Positions 33,542 through 43,098 of a stretch of 64,000 nt of DNA are shown here, one piece after another. The DNA is from Marinicrinis sediminis (GTDB lineage: Bacteria; Bacillota; Bacilli; Paenibacillales; KCTC-33676). Position numbers and translations under genes: made by a program. The DNA lies in assembly GCF_042685085.1 (NCBI RefSeq), contig NZ_JBHUMM010000044.1, forward strand, positions 62,001-126,000, written 5' to 3'. Under the pieces are notes generated by a model. It saw nothing but the letters and a program-made list of their open reading frames with translations. It was not told where the DNA came from and did no database searches. Within the stretch, counting starts at the first letter, position 1, and every line of letters begins with the position of its first letter.

Positions 33542-34501
33542 TTATTGCTGAGCGCTCTTATGATCCTCTTCGTCCTGCGCGGGCTGTTCCCTCCGCACAG
33601 GTCGGGTTCCGGTCAAGAAAGGAAGCTTCTTCTTCTTCACGGATACGTCCGCAGGGGTGAATCGATACATTTCGCCATCCATGTCAATAGCCATGCCGTG
33701 CTCAGTTTGCAAGGTGAATTCGCTCGTCTGGAGATACACAATGTCCTCCTGACTCTCATCGAGCAAGCTTGCTCCCTGTGTGAACCAGTGACGGATGGAG
33801 GACAGCCCGGCTTCCCTGACGATAAACAGGTCAAGCAATCCATCCTCAAGCGAGATAGACGGAGATGGAATCTGCACCGCTCCGAGCGAGAAACCATTGG
33901 CAGCCAGAATCATAACCGCTTCTCCCTCCTGCCTGCCCTGATCCGTTTCTAATTGATAGTGAAAAGGCCGTGCCTGCGACAACGTTTTGAATGTGCTGAC
34001 ATAATAGCTGAGTCGGCCCATCGATTGCTTCAGCTTGGCGTCCTGATTTTCCGACACTTCCGCGATCAGGCCAATGCCCATGAAATTGGAGAACCATCGA
34101 TCATTCATTCTTCCGATATCAATCAGGTCCACCTTCCTGCTGGCCATTGCCGCTGCCGCCTTGTCCAATGGCTGGGGAATGCCCAGTGCACGAGAGAAGT
34201 CGTTACAGGTACCGCCTGGAAGAATGCCCAGGACAGGGGGAGAATCCAAGTCGGCGCAGCCATTAACGGCCTCATGTACCGTGCCATCTCCGCCGAGCAC
34301 AAACACCACATCTGCCATTTCGCCTTCCTCTCGGCAAATACGCTCCGTATCACCTGGCTCCTTCGTCGCGATCAGGGACAGACGGTCACAGGTTTCTGCA
34401 AGAATGCCGGAAATTTGGCCGAGCCTCTCCCGCAGTTCTCCTTGTCCCGCATGACCATTATAAATTAAGAGTCCGTTTTTCCATGTCTCATCCATGTCCA
34501 T
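33542..34501 (-). CDS. Diacylglycerol/lipid kinase family protein (YegS/BmrU-like)
   Basis: 319 residues. The DAGK catalytic domain is complete (VVFVLGGDGTVHEAVNG with the nucleotide loop, LGILPGGTCNDFSRALG, and the acidic GLLDLFIV of the C-terminal lid). Likely recycles diacylglycerol into phosphatidate or acts on a related lipid; the actual substrate varies in this family. ATG 34501 has AGGAGAGG five bases upstream, which beats the GTG six bases before. The C-terminal tail (RREQPAQDEEDHKSAQQ) is polar. It follows the DUF456 gene on the same strand, with a gap of about 90 bp. Confidence 0.93.
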   Translation of the reverse strand: MDMDETWKNGLLIYNGHAGQGELRERLGQISGILAETCDRLSLIATKEPGDTERICREEGEMADVVFVLGGDGTVHEAVNGCADLDSPPVLGILPGGTCNDFSRALGIPQPLDKAAAAMASRKVDLIDIGRMNDRWFSNFMGIGLIAEVSENQDAKLKQSMGRLSYYVSTFKTLSQARPFHYQLETDQGRQEGEAVMILAANGFSLGAVQIPSPSISLEDGLLDLFIVREAGLSSIRHWFTQGASLLDESQEDIVYLQTSEFTLQTEHGMAIDMDGEMYRFTPADVSVKKKKLPFLTGTRPVRREQPAQDEEDHKSAQQ

Positions 34502-34593
34502 TTGCACCTCTCCTGCATCCTTTTATTTAGAGGCATTCGCATGGCCATACCCATATTTGTCCAACCATTCGATATTTGATCTTATTCCCTTGC

Positions 34594-35076
34594 CTAGAAC
34601 CATATCCAGAGGAAAAACAGGACGATCATCAGGGTCTGCAGGACTCCTTTCATAAGCGTGCTGGTCAGGAGTCCGACAAGTGAGCCAAGCCCGACCTTCC
34701 AGGCATGAGCCAGATCCTTCTTCTGCGTCAGCTCACCCAGCATCGCTCCGAGCAATGGACCGATGAGAAGACCTGCGACCGGCAGAACAAACGGGCCCAG
34801 GATCAGGCCGATGGTGGTCCCGACTACGGATGCTCTGCTGCCTCCGTAGCGCTTAACGCTCGCTGCACTGAGTCCATAATCTGCAATGAAGATCACCAGC
34901 AACAGGAAGGTCTGGACGAGCCAAAACCAGAGACCAAACGGTTCAAAGCTTACCAGCCAGCCGTAGACAAAAAAGGCGGCGTAAATGGCAACCACACCGG
35001 GCAATACCGGATACACAATTCCCACCATGCCGATGCCAAACAAGCTCAGCGTGAGTATCCATGCCAACCACTCCAT
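34594..35076 (-). CDS. DUF456 family small membrane protein
   Basis: 160 residues with three or four membrane helices and the DUF456 signature: VYPVLPGVVAIYAA, then FIADYGLSAASVKRYGGSRAS and GLILGPFVLPVAGLLIGPLLGAMLGE, glycine-rich and repeated in style. GGAGAG lies upstream of the ATG at 35076; the extra 12 codons in the frame are not used. It sits 53 bp downstream of the SNF2 gene. The family has no proven function. Confidence 0.88.
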   Translation of the reverse strand: MEWLAWILTLSLFGIGMVGIVYPVLPGVVAIYAAFFVYGWLVSFEPFGLWFWLVQTFLLLVIFIADYGLSAASVKRYGGSRASVVGTTIGLILGPFVLPVAGLLIGPLLGAMLGELTQKKDLAHAWKVGLGSLVGLLTSTLMKGVLQTLMIVLFFLWIWF

Positions 35077-35129
35077 ACATTTCTCTCCTTCATTCTGTGT
35101 TTTGCTGCACATTCAGGACACAGGACCAA

Positions 35130-38100
35130 TCAAAGGGAAAGGATTTCTCTGATTTCCTGCTCACTGAAGCTGGTCAGCGCGGTTTCGCCAGCCTGAATCA
35201 CCTGCTCGATCAGATGCTTTTTCTGCTCTTGCAGTTGGACCATTTTCTCTTCGATGGTGCCTTTGGCTACCATGCGAATGACTTGGACGACCTTCTTCTG
35301 CCCCATCCGGTGTGCCCGGTCTGCCGCCTGTTGCTCAACTGCGGGGTTCCACCATAAATCATACAGAATCACCGTGTCCGCCCCCGTAAGATTAAGACCG
35401 GTTCCGCCTGCTTTCAAGGAAATGAGAAACATGTCCCTTTCCCCCTGGTTGAATCGGTGGCTCATATGCAGCCTTTCCTCTGAGGGAGTACTGCCGTCAA
35501 GGTAAAAGTAATCGATCCCCTGCTGCTCCAGCTGCTGACGGATCAATGCCAGCATACTGGTGAATTGCGAGAAGACCAGCAATCTTCTCCCCTCTGATGT
35601 ATATTCCGATACCATCTCCATAAGCTGCTCCAGCTTCCCTGATGTTCCGGTATATTGTTCGAGGAACAGTGCGGGATGGCAGCACAACTGTCGCAAACGA
35701 GTCAGTCCGGCCAGAATCTTCATGCGGCTTTTCTGAAAGCCTTCCTCCTGAAGCTGGGTAAGGGTTTCCTGCTGAATCTGCTGCAAATAGCCCATGTACA
35801 GCGCTTTTTGCTCAGCATGAAGCTCGGTATACTGCACGGTTTCAATTTTATCCGGGAGCTCCGTCAGGACATCCTTCTTCAGACGGCGCAGAATAAATGG
35901 CCGTGTCCGGCGGGCGATCATCTCAGGAGAAAGCTGTAAAAAGCTTTTCTTGTCCGGATAGAGATCGGGGAACACGATGTCGAAGATCGACCACAGTTCC
36001 TCCAGCTTGTTCTCAATCGGGGTGCCTGTCAGGGCGAACCGGTGCCGGGCTGCAAGCTGCTTGACGGCTTTTGCCGTCTGGGTCGTCGCATTTTTCAATG
36101 CCTGAGCCTCATCCAGAAACAGACTGGAGAAGGTCACATCCTGATACATCTCTATATCCCGACGAATCAGCGGATAGGAGGTGACGATCACATCGACTTC
36201 CTGCAGCGCCTGTCTCAGTTCTTCCCGTGTTTCTTTGTCCCCTGCTACGACCAGCACCCGCAATTCAGGGGCAAACTTGTGGCACTCGCTCTCCCAGTTG
36301 TAAATCAGCGAAGACGGGGAAATGATCAGAGCCGGCGCATCCTGCGTCTGTTCAGACACCAGATAGGCAATGCTTTGCAAGGTCTTGCCCAGTCCCATAT
36401 CATCGGCCAGGATACCCCCGAACTGGTAATAGGCCAATGTCTTCAGCCAATGGAACCCTTTTTTCTGATAATCCCTCAGCACCGGCTCAAAGGCAGGGGG
36501 CAGCGTGAATTGCAATCTTTCCGGATGCTTGAGGTGCTCTTGCAGCTGCTGGAACACGGGACCGAAACGAATAGCCCGATGTTTGGCGCTCAATTGCTCA
36601 TCAATCTGAAATCCGCGCATCATCGGAAGCTGGATGCGCCCATCGTTTCGTTGCACGCTGCTCCCAAGTCCCAATTCCTCCATGAGCTGCTGCATGCCCT
36701 GAAAAGCTTCCGCCTCCAGGGAGACGAACCGTCCGCCAGGCATCCGGTAATACTTGCGCTTCTCCACGACCGAATCAAGCATGCGCCGGATGTCGGCCTC
36801 GTCAATGCCATCCATCTCAAAGCTGACTTCCAGCAGTCTGTTGGCTGTGTCCATTTCGACTCGCATCTGCGGTTCTTCCCTGTCGTCCTGTCTCACCCAG
36901 CTCTCGATCTCAGGTGTTCCAAACAACTCAACCTCCTGCTCCAGCTCGGGCACAATATGAAACAGGAACAGGTAGATATCCGCTTCCTCTTCCAGAAACA
37001 ACGACTTGCCATTAAATTTGAACGCTGCCTTTTCGACAAATGACATATTCCTCTGCTCACGTTCCCAGTCACGCAGCAGGATCGTATGAAGCGGCTGATG
37101 ATCAGTGGCCGACTCATCGAACGGATTGATCACAATTTGATCATAATGATATTCCAGTCTGGCCGTCAGATACGGTTCCTGCCAGTCCAGATAGAACTTT
37201 GCCAGCAGCGGCGGTTGAATGAACCGTTCTGAAATTTTCTGGTCGATCTCGATATTCGCTACACGCTTGAGCCCCGGATAGCCTCTGAACATGAATTCCT
37301 CCATCTGACTCGGCGAAATCACCAGCGTATGTCTGCCCTTGTAACCAAATTGGCTCTTCATATTTTGCAGAACCTGCAGAGGATGGTCCTCCATCAAATA
37401 AAAGATCCCTTTATAATAAACACAGCCGTAGCTTTCCATAAATGTACACGCTGACAGCTCCTGCATATCCAGCTCATACGAATCAAAGGGCGTCGATTCC
37501 AGCCTGAAGGCAAACGGAATACGCTCTTCCGTTACGCGCAGCGGGCCCATGTCCACCCCTTCATGCTCCACGACCGTCTGAGACCGCTCCAGCATTGGCA
37601 GCATCCGGCGCCAGATGAAGGGAGGAATGACAAGCTCCCTCGTCTCATTTCGTCCTTGCGAGCGGGCATATGCCGAATCCCGGTCTTGAAAGGCCGTCTG
37701 GTTCTTGCCGATTTCACGGAGCAAATTCATCAAGTCCGCATCGACCTGACTGAATGTCTGCTCAATGGGATCATAGGCATATTTTTTCGTAAAGGAATAC
37801 GGCTGCTCCTGCCAGACATGCTCCAGAAACTCCTGAATTCTCTGAACCACATACAGCCTCCGCACGCCAGCTCGCATCTCCAGGACGAGCACATGCTTGC
37901 CTTCGAAGGAGTAATCGATGCGAAACCGATATTCCACCTGAACCGTTTCCCTTTCGTCAAGTTCCGGCGCATCCACTTCCTGAGAGCGAGCCGCATGAAA
38001 CTGTTCCAGCAATGAGATGATGTTGTGCGTCTTGTTTGCCTCTTGCAGCATACGCATTTTGTGCTCTGACAGCGGTTCGGACGTGCCATTCCACATATCC

Positions 38101-38378
38101 CGCAGCTTCAGCAAAACCGCTGCAATATGCTTGCAATCCGTGTCATATTGATAATAGGCCGGGCACGTACAGGAAGTTCGCAGTTCCTGTGCATGACTCA
38201 GATCCACCTTGACCTGATAGGACTCTGCCCCCTCTACTTCTGCCGTACACAACCTTTGCTCCGGATCATATCCAAATGAATTAATATAGCCATATTCATA
38301 AACCTGTTTGCCCCTGCGGTATACGAGATTGCCGCAGCGCTGCTTGATGTGGGTCAGATTCAATTGTTCGTGCACCAT
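35130..38378 (-). CDS. SWIM-domain SNF2 helicase (HepA/RapA-like)
   Basis: 1082 residues. An N-terminal SWIM zinc finger (SCTCPAYYQYDTDCKHIAAV, near residue 80) is followed by a large bacterial SNF2-associated region. The SNF2 ATPase halves (about 600-1080) come next: LADDMGLGKTLQSIAYL (Walker A), DEAQ in LFLDEAQALKNA, FALTGTPIENKLEELW, LVFSQFTSML, GGTGLNLTGADT and QAADRAHRMGQKK (motif VI). Probably remodels protein-DNA or RNA polymerase complexes. A weak SD GAGGTG precedes the ATG at 38378. First gene of a minus-strand run with DUF456, lipid kinase and topB. Confidence 0.96.
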   Translation of the reverse strand: MVHEQLNLTHIKQRCGNLVYRRGKQVYEYGYINSFGYDPEQRLCTAEVEGAESYQVKVDLSHAQELRTSCTCPAYYQYDTDCKHIAAVLLKLRDMWNGTSEPLSEHKMRMLQEANKTHNIISLLEQFHAARSQEVDAPELDERETVQVEYRFRIDYSFEGKHVLVLEMRAGVRRLYVVQRIQEFLEHVWQEQPYSFTKKYAYDPIEQTFSQVDADLMNLLREIGKNQTAFQDRDSAYARSQGRNETRELVIPPFIWRRMLPMLERSQTVVEHEGVDMGPLRVTEERIPFAFRLESTPFDSYELDMQELSACTFMESYGCVYYKGIFYLMEDHPLQVLQNMKSQFGYKGRHTLVISPSQMEEFMFRGYPGLKRVANIEIDQKISERFIQPPLLAKFYLDWQEPYLTARLEYHYDQIVINPFDESATDHQPLHTILLRDWEREQRNMSFVEKAAFKFNGKSLFLEEEADIYLFLFHIVPELEQEVELFGTPEIESWVRQDDREEPQMRVEMDTANRLLEVSFEMDGIDEADIRRMLDSVVEKRKYYRMPGGRFVSLEAEAFQGMQQLMEELGLGSSVQRNDGRIQLPMMRGFQIDEQLSAKHRAIRFGPVFQQLQEHLKHPERLQFTLPPAFEPVLRDYQKKGFHWLKTLAYYQFGGILADDMGLGKTLQSIAYLVSEQTQDAPALIISPSSLIYNWESECHKFAPELRVLVVAGDKETREELRQALQEVDVIVTSYPLIRRDIEMYQDVTFSSLFLDEAQALKNATTQTAKAVKQLAARHRFALTGTPIENKLEELWSIFDIVFPDLYPDKKSFLQLSPEMIARRTRPFILRRLKKDVLTELPDKIETVQYTELHAEQKALYMGYLQQIQQETLTQLQEEGFQKSRMKILAGLTRLRQLCCHPALFLEQYTGTSGKLEQLMEMVSEYTSEGRRLLVFSQFTSMLALIRQQLEQQGIDYFYLDGSTPSEERLHMSHRFNQGERDMFLISLKAGGTGLNLTGADTVILYDLWWNPAVEQQAADRAHRMGQKKVVQVIRMVAKGTIEEKMVQLQEQKKHLIEQVIQAGETALTSFSEQEIREILSL

Positions 38379-38565
38379 TCTCACCTCAATGCTCCAATGT
38401 GTGCCATTCCTTCTATCTTATCATGCACCTGCTTGAATTCCCATTTTTCGGAGTCGTGGCTTCGGGAACTCAATACGATCGGACAGAAATGTGGTAAAAT
38501 ATAAGGCAGTGTTATCCAGCATTTCCCAAGCTTGTCGACTCTATGATCCTTGCAGGTGAACATCC

Positions 38566-39651
38566 ATGGTTTATCTTATTCCGATTCAATATGCGCTAAT
38601 GGTCTTTCCGTTTGCGGCTTTTTTGTTCTCGCTTCCTTTTCTGTTCTATCAATATTATACATACGGTTACATCAATCGAATCCGTGCCTTTGTATTGTAT
38701 GCCCTTGTTTTGTATGTGCTAACGGCCTACTTCCTTGTCATTTTGCCTTTGCCAGACACTCGCGATACGTGCAGCACACTGTCAACAGATCGACTGCTGC
38801 TGCAAACGGACATGTTTCACTTTATTTCCGTGATTTCTCCTCACTTCGAGGGCAGTCCGACTGATCCGGCCACCTATCTCCGACTGGTGACAGAGCCAAC
38901 CTTTTTGCAGGTGTTCTTCAATATTTGCCTGCTGGTGCCATTTGGCATGCTGCTGCGCTATTATTTCCGGCGGAAATGGCTGCGTACGGCGGCATTCTCC
39001 TTTGTGCTGTCGCTGTTTTTTGAATTGTCCCAGCTGAGCGGCCTCTATGGCATTTACCATTGTCCTTACCGCCTGTTTGATGTGGATGATCTGCTTATGA
39101 ATACCTTGGGCGGCGTTCTCGGGTACTGGCTGGCACCTGTGCTGACCCGTTTTTTGCCGGACACTCGCACGCTGGATGAAGATGTGGATCTGGACACCTA
39201 CCCGGTCGGCTTTGTCCGCCGCTTCCTGGCCTTCCTGATCGATGCCGTGGTGCTGTCTATGCCATCTGCGGCACTTCTGTACATGCAGCAGGCACCGCTC
39301 ATTTTACTCCTGTTCGCCTTGTACTTTATTGTGTTGAATTATGGAACAAACGGATCGACGGTAGGAAAGCGATGGCTGCGCATTCAGTTGCATGGACCGG
39401 AGGCTCACCTTTCCTGGAAAGGACTATGTATCCGCTATGGCCTCATTTTCGGTGTGTGGGGCGGATCGCATGTTCCTTTGCTGATCTATGATCTTGCCGA
39501 CTGGCCTGTGCCCTTTACCATCCTGTACCTCTCGATACTGTTTTTGATGAATGTGGTCGTCGTTATTGATCTGCTCAGTCGCATTTACCGCCCGAAAAAG
39601 CGGATGCTGTATGAGAAACTGAGCGGCACCTCGTATCGGATTCGGTCATAA
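38566..39651 (+). CDS. VanZ-RDD fusion membrane protein
   Basis: 361 residues with eight or more hydrophobic segments. Residues about 10-195 are a VanZ-like domain (LTEPTFLQVFFNICLLVPFG-like core, FFELSQL and DVDDLLMNTLGGVLGYWL). Residues about 210-350 are an RDD domain (GFVRRFLAFLIDAVVLS, NYGTNGSTVGKRWLRIQLHG). VanZ and RDD proteins are linked to antibiotic resistance and to membrane transport or development, but neither has a proven chemistry. CAGGTGAA precedes the ATG. Fusions of these two domains recur in Paenibacillus and relatives. Divergent from the SNF2 gene. Confidence 0.87.
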   Translation: MVYLIPIQYALMVFPFAAFLFSLPFLFYQYYTYGYINRIRAFVLYALVLYVLTAYFLVILPLPDTRDTCSTLSTDRLLLQTDMFHFISVISPHFEGSPTDPATYLRLVTEPTFLQVFFNICLLVPFGMLLRYYFRRKWLRTAAFSFVLSLFFELSQLSGLYGIYHCPYRLFDVDDLLMNTLGGVLGYWLAPVLTRFLPDTRTLDEDVDLDTYPVGFVRRFLAFLIDAVVLSMPSAALLYMQQAPLILLLFALYFIVLNYGTNGSTVGKRWLRIQLHGPEAHLSWKGLCIRYGLIFGVWGGSHVPLLIYDLADWPVPFTILYLSILFLMNVVVVIDLLSRIYRPKKRMLYEKLSGTSYRIRS

Positions 39652-39792
39652 GGCATAATTTCCTGGTATAGCCCCCTTGAAAATGGGTAATTAATCGAAA
39701 GATGTAACGAATCTGTTTCTCATTCGTCTATATGGATACAGGCAGTCTGGCAAAAACGTCAGATTGTACATGATTCACAAGGAGGACATGTT

Positions 39793-40491
39793 ATGAACCG
39801 ATCCAAGCAGTTGGCCGTCGTCGTCGCCATAACCGCTGTGATCGTAACCGGTTGTGGTCAGAATAACAATAATCTCAATCATACAGCAGTGAACAATTTG
39901 CCATCCAACAACTCTTCTTCCAATGAAGGCAGTAAGGGTCAAAATGAACCATCCGTCCCACCGGAAGAGCAGGCTCCAACGGAGGAGCAGATTGAAGAAA
40001 CCAATGAAATCCAAAAACAAATCACGTTTTTTTACACCGATACCAATCTGATGAATATGTACCGGGTGGACGGTGAGATTACGGCTGAGTCCAAGGAAGA
40101 GCTTCCGCTTAAGGCCTTGGAAGCCTGGATAGCCGGACCGGAGCAGGAAGAGCTTGTTTCCTTGCTGCCATCAACCGTTGAGGTGCTGGATGTCTCGATA
40201 AAAGAAGATGTCGCCTATGTCAACTTTTCCGAGAACTTGCTAGAGACCAATGTAGGCTCTGGCGGCGAATTGTTCCTGATTGATCAGATTGCTCTGCTCA
40301 TGAATCAGTTCGGTGCCAGCTCCACCCAAATTCTGATTGAAGGCAACATGCGGGAATCCCTGATGGGTCATGTCAGTACCAATCAGCCCCATCCTGCTCC
40401 AAATCCGGAGGATTTCGAATGGCTTCCGGTAGAGGATGACCCTTCCATGAGTGTGGAGCCAACCGATCCGGATGCCGCTCCTGCTACCTGA
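39793..40491 (+). CDS. GerMN-domain lipoprotein
   Basis: 232 residues. Signal peptide with lipobox VTGC (lipidated Cys about 21), then a Ser/Asn/Pro/Glu-rich linker to about residue 75. A GerMN domain follows (ITFFYTDTNLMNMYRVDGEI, ALEAWIAGPEQEELVSLLP, VSIKEDVAYVNFSENLLETN). GerMN proteins act in spore peptidoglycan or germination. It ends with an acidic tail. AAGGAGG precedes the ATG. A terminator follows, so it is monocistronic. Length and layout match the Paenibacillus lipoprotein GerM relatives. Confidence 0.9.
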   Translation: MNRSKQLAVVVAITAVIVTGCGQNNNNLNHTAVNNLPSNNSSSNEGSKGQNEPSVPPEEQAPTEEQIEETNEIQKQITFFYTDTNLMNMYRVDGEITAESKEELPLKALEAWIAGPEQEELVSLLPSTVEVLDVSIKEDVAYVNFSENLLETNVGSGGELFLIDQIALLMNQFGASSTQILIEGNMRESLMGHVSTNQPHPAPNPEDFEWLPVEDDPSMSVEPTDPDAAPAT

Positions 40492-40515
40492 AGACAAATC
40501 GAAGATTCGCAAGCC

Positions 40516-40557
40516 CACCTGCTTTTTCCGTTTCGTCCGGAGAGAGCAGGTTTTTTC
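40516..40557 (+). terminator. Terminator of the GerMN gene
   Basis: ACCTGCT (40517-40523) pairs with AGCAGGT (40545-40551) and is followed by TTTTTTCT. Confidence 0.8.
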
Positions 40558-40690
40558 TTACCCAACAACGCGCACTAGCTGCCAGGCAAGAAATGAGTAT
40601 GAAAACAAATCCATAGCACAATCGCACCAAATTCGGTAGAATGGGAACATGCAAATATACGATGAATGATTATCGGAGGTTTACAGATTT

Positions 40691-42256
40691 ATGAGTTTAT
40701 TAACCGTAGAAAAGTTGAGTCATACATTCGGGGACCGTATTCTGTTCAAGGACGTTTCCTTCCGTCTGCTCGAAGGCGAGCATGTGGGACTGGTTGGCGC
40801 GAACGGAGTAGGCAAATCCACCTTAATGAATATGTTGACCGGCCAGCTCATTTACGATGTTGGACGGGTAGAATGGACACCCGGGGTTCACTATGGCTAT
40901 CTGGATCAGCATACCGTCCTGTCTCCGGGCAAGACGATGCGTGACGTATTAAAAGAAGCCTTCTCCCCCCTGCTGCGAAAAGAGGAAGAGTTAAACCGTA
41001 TTACGGCCAAAATGGCAGATGCGGATGCCGATGAGCTGGAAACCCTGCTGGAACAGATGGGGGAAGTGCAAGAAGAACTGGAGAATTCGGGCTTCTATAA
41101 CCTGGATGTGAAGGTAGAGGAGGCCGCGCACGGACTTGGACTTGATGCGATCGGGCTGGATCGCGATGTCGCGGCACTCAGTGGCGGACAGCGCACGAAG
41201 GTATTGCTGGCCAAATTGCTGCTGGAACAGCCGAAGGTGCTGCTGCTCGATGAGCCTACCAACTATTTGGACGTTGAGCATATCCGCTGGTTGAGTGACT
41301 ATCTCAAAAACTATCCGTATGCCTTTATTCTCATTTCCCATGATACCGAATTCATGAATGGGGTCACGGATGTTATTTTCCATTTGGAATTTTCCAAGCT
41401 TACCCGCTACAAAGCGACCTATGAAAAATTTCTGGAGCTGGCGGAAATCAACAAAAACCAGCATCTGCAAGCTTACGAGAAGCAGAAGGAATTCATTAAG
41501 AAACAGGAAGACTTCATTGCCCGCAACAAGGCGCGTTATTCTACCTCGGGTCGGGCGAAGAGCCGTCAGAAGCAGCTGGATCGGATCGAGCGTATCGATC
41601 GACCGGAAACCGCCGCCAAGCCTACCTTTGAATTCAAGGAATCAAGGGCGAGCAGCCGTTATGTTTTCACAGGAGAAGCGTTGGAGATCGGCTATGACCG
41701 CCCCCTGCTTCCGCAAATGAACATGGCGATTGAGCGCGGTGAAAAAGTCGCCATCGTCGGCTGCAATGGTGTCGGAAAATCCACCCTGCTTAAAACGATG
41801 CTGGGCAAACTGCCACCGCTGCACGGAACAGTGGAACTGGGCGATTTCCTCACCCCTTCCTACTTTGAGCAGGAAGTAAAGGCCGGCACGCAAACTCCTA
41901 TTGATTCTGTCTGGGAGCAATATCCGCATATGGATCAGCATCAGGTACGGGCGGCTCTGGCGCGCTGTGGTCTCAAAAATGAGCACATTACCCGTCCATT
42001 GAATCAGTTGAGCGGGGGCGAGCAGGCCAAGGTACGGCTTTGCAAGCTGATGCTGACAGAAAGCAACTGGCTTGTCTTTGACGAGCCGACCAATCATCTG
42101 GATATCACAGCCAAGGAAGAATTGAAACGCGCCATGAAAGCGTTCAAGGGCACCATCGTACTCGTATGCCATGAACCGGATTTTTATGAAGATTGGGTCA
42201 CCAAAGTGTGGGACGTCGAGGAATGGTCCCAACAGGCTGCAATCTCAAGCGAATAA
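40691..42256 (+). CDS. ABC-F ATPase (YkpA/YbiT-like)
   Basis: 521 residues with two ABC cassettes and no membrane segment. Walker A GANGVGKST and GCNGVGKST, signatures LSGGQRTKV and LSGGEQAKV, Walker B LLLDEPTNYLD and LVFDEPTNHLD. A charged P-site-tRNA linker (about residues 240-310) lies between them. Such proteins act on the ribosome. The EttA/YbiT/YkpA subgroup fits the first domain and linker better than the antibiotic-resistance subgroup, but this is from memory. GGAGG precedes the ATG. The AlkD-like gene follows 21 bp later. Confidence 0.94.
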   Translation: MSLLTVEKLSHTFGDRILFKDVSFRLLEGEHVGLVGANGVGKSTLMNMLTGQLIYDVGRVEWTPGVHYGYLDQHTVLSPGKTMRDVLKEAFSPLLRKEEELNRITAKMADADADELETLLEQMGEVQEELENSGFYNLDVKVEEAAHGLGLDAIGLDRDVAALSGGQRTKVLLAKLLLEQPKVLLLDEPTNYLDVEHIRWLSDYLKNYPYAFILISHDTEFMNGVTDVIFHLEFSKLTRYKATYEKFLELAEINKNQHLQAYEKQKEFIKKQEDFIARNKARYSTSGRAKSRQKQLDRIERIDRPETAAKPTFEFKESRASSRYVFTGEALEIGYDRPLLPQMNMAIERGEKVAIVGCNGVGKSTLLKTMLGKLPPLHGTVELGDFLTPSYFEQEVKAGTQTPIDSVWEQYPHMDQHQVRAALARCGLKNEHITRPLNQLSGGEQAKVRLCKLMLTESNWLVFDEPTNHLDITAKEELKRAMKAFKGTIVLVCHEPDFYEDWVTKVWDVEEWSQQAAISSE

Positions 42257-42277
42257 ACCCGCAAGGAGGATGAAGGC

Positions 42278-42970
42278 ATGCAGACAGCGGAGGTACTGGA
42301 ACAGATCCGGGAGATTTCCGATCCCCGAGCGAGGGTGATATGGGAGCGAATGGGGATGCCCACCGAGCGTTATCTCGGGGCAGGACTGACCAAGCTTAAG
42401 CATCTATCCCGAAAGGTAGGACGCAATCACGAGCTTGCCCTCTCCTTATGGGACACTGAGATTCATGATGCACGCCTGCTCGCGGCCATGATTGAGGAGC
42501 CCAAGAAGGTGACGAAGGAGCAAATCGAGCAACAGGCGGACGATGGTCAAGGCTTCCTGTTCTTTGATCTGTCAGACAAGTATTGCACGGAATTGATCGC
42601 CAAAACGACGTATGTACCGGATTTCATCCAGGCATGGACCGATCATCCGCATGAATACCTGGAGCGAAGCACTTATATCCTCCTGAACGAATGGGCAAAG
42701 CGCAAAAAGCCAGTGGAGGATACATTTTTTCTTCCGTACCTCGACAAGATTGAAGCCGAGATCCAGCACGAGAAAAACTGGGTGAAGGAGGGCATGATCT
42801 ATGCCCTCATGGGAATCGGTTCTCGCAACCCGCAGCTGAATGCCCGTGCGATTGAGGTATGTGAGCAAGTTGGACCTCTTATGGTCAATTACGGCGATAC
42901 GTCCTGCGTCACGCCAGATCCGCTGAAAGTGTTGAAGAGCGACAAGGTACAGGCCAAGCTCTCCTCTTAA
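42278..42970 (+). CDS. AlkD-like DNA alkylation repair protein
   Basis: 230 residues of HEAT-like helical repeats (DNA alkylation repair, PF08713 type). The helix pattern is VLEQIREISDPRARVIWERM, HELALSLWDTEIHDARLLAA and WVKEGMIYALMGIGSRN. AlkD-type enzymes remove alkylated bases without flipping them; the catalytic acidic residue in WTDHPHEYLERS-like positions fits but was not aligned. The start follows AAGGAGG. Probably translated with the upstream ABC-F gene. Possibly a non-catalytic relative, as several subfamilies are. Confidence 0.88.
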   Translation: MQTAEVLEQIREISDPRARVIWERMGMPTERYLGAGLTKLKHLSRKVGRNHELALSLWDTEIHDARLLAAMIEEPKKVTKEQIEQQADDGQGFLFFDLSDKYCTELIAKTTYVPDFIQAWTDHPHEYLERSTYILLNEWAKRKKPVEDTFFLPYLDKIEAEIQHEKNWVKEGMIYALMGIGSRNPQLNARAIEVCEQVGPLMVNYGDTSCVTPDPLKVLKSDKVQAKLSS

Positions 42971-42985
42971 TTGGAGTTTACAGAC

Positions 42986-43040
42986 AAACAAGACCTTCCG
43001 TTTCGCCTGAGAAAAGGCATACAACGAGAAGGTCTTGTTT
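42986..43040. terminator. Bidirectional terminator between convergent genes
   Basis: AAACAAGACCTT (42986-42997) pairs with AAGGTCTTGTTT (43029-43040), with T-rich sides in both directions. It serves both the alkylation-repair gene and the reductase gene. Confidence 0.9.
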
Positions 43041-43098
43041 GATTGTTGCGTTATTTGGTTGTCAGGAGACAGGAATGTCTCCATTCTGTCCGCAGCGT

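Noticed and set aside
36042..37043. Long plus-strand ORF (333 residues) opposite the SNF2 helicase gene
   Set aside because: Antisense of conserved helicase motifs, without a ribosome site; not a gene.
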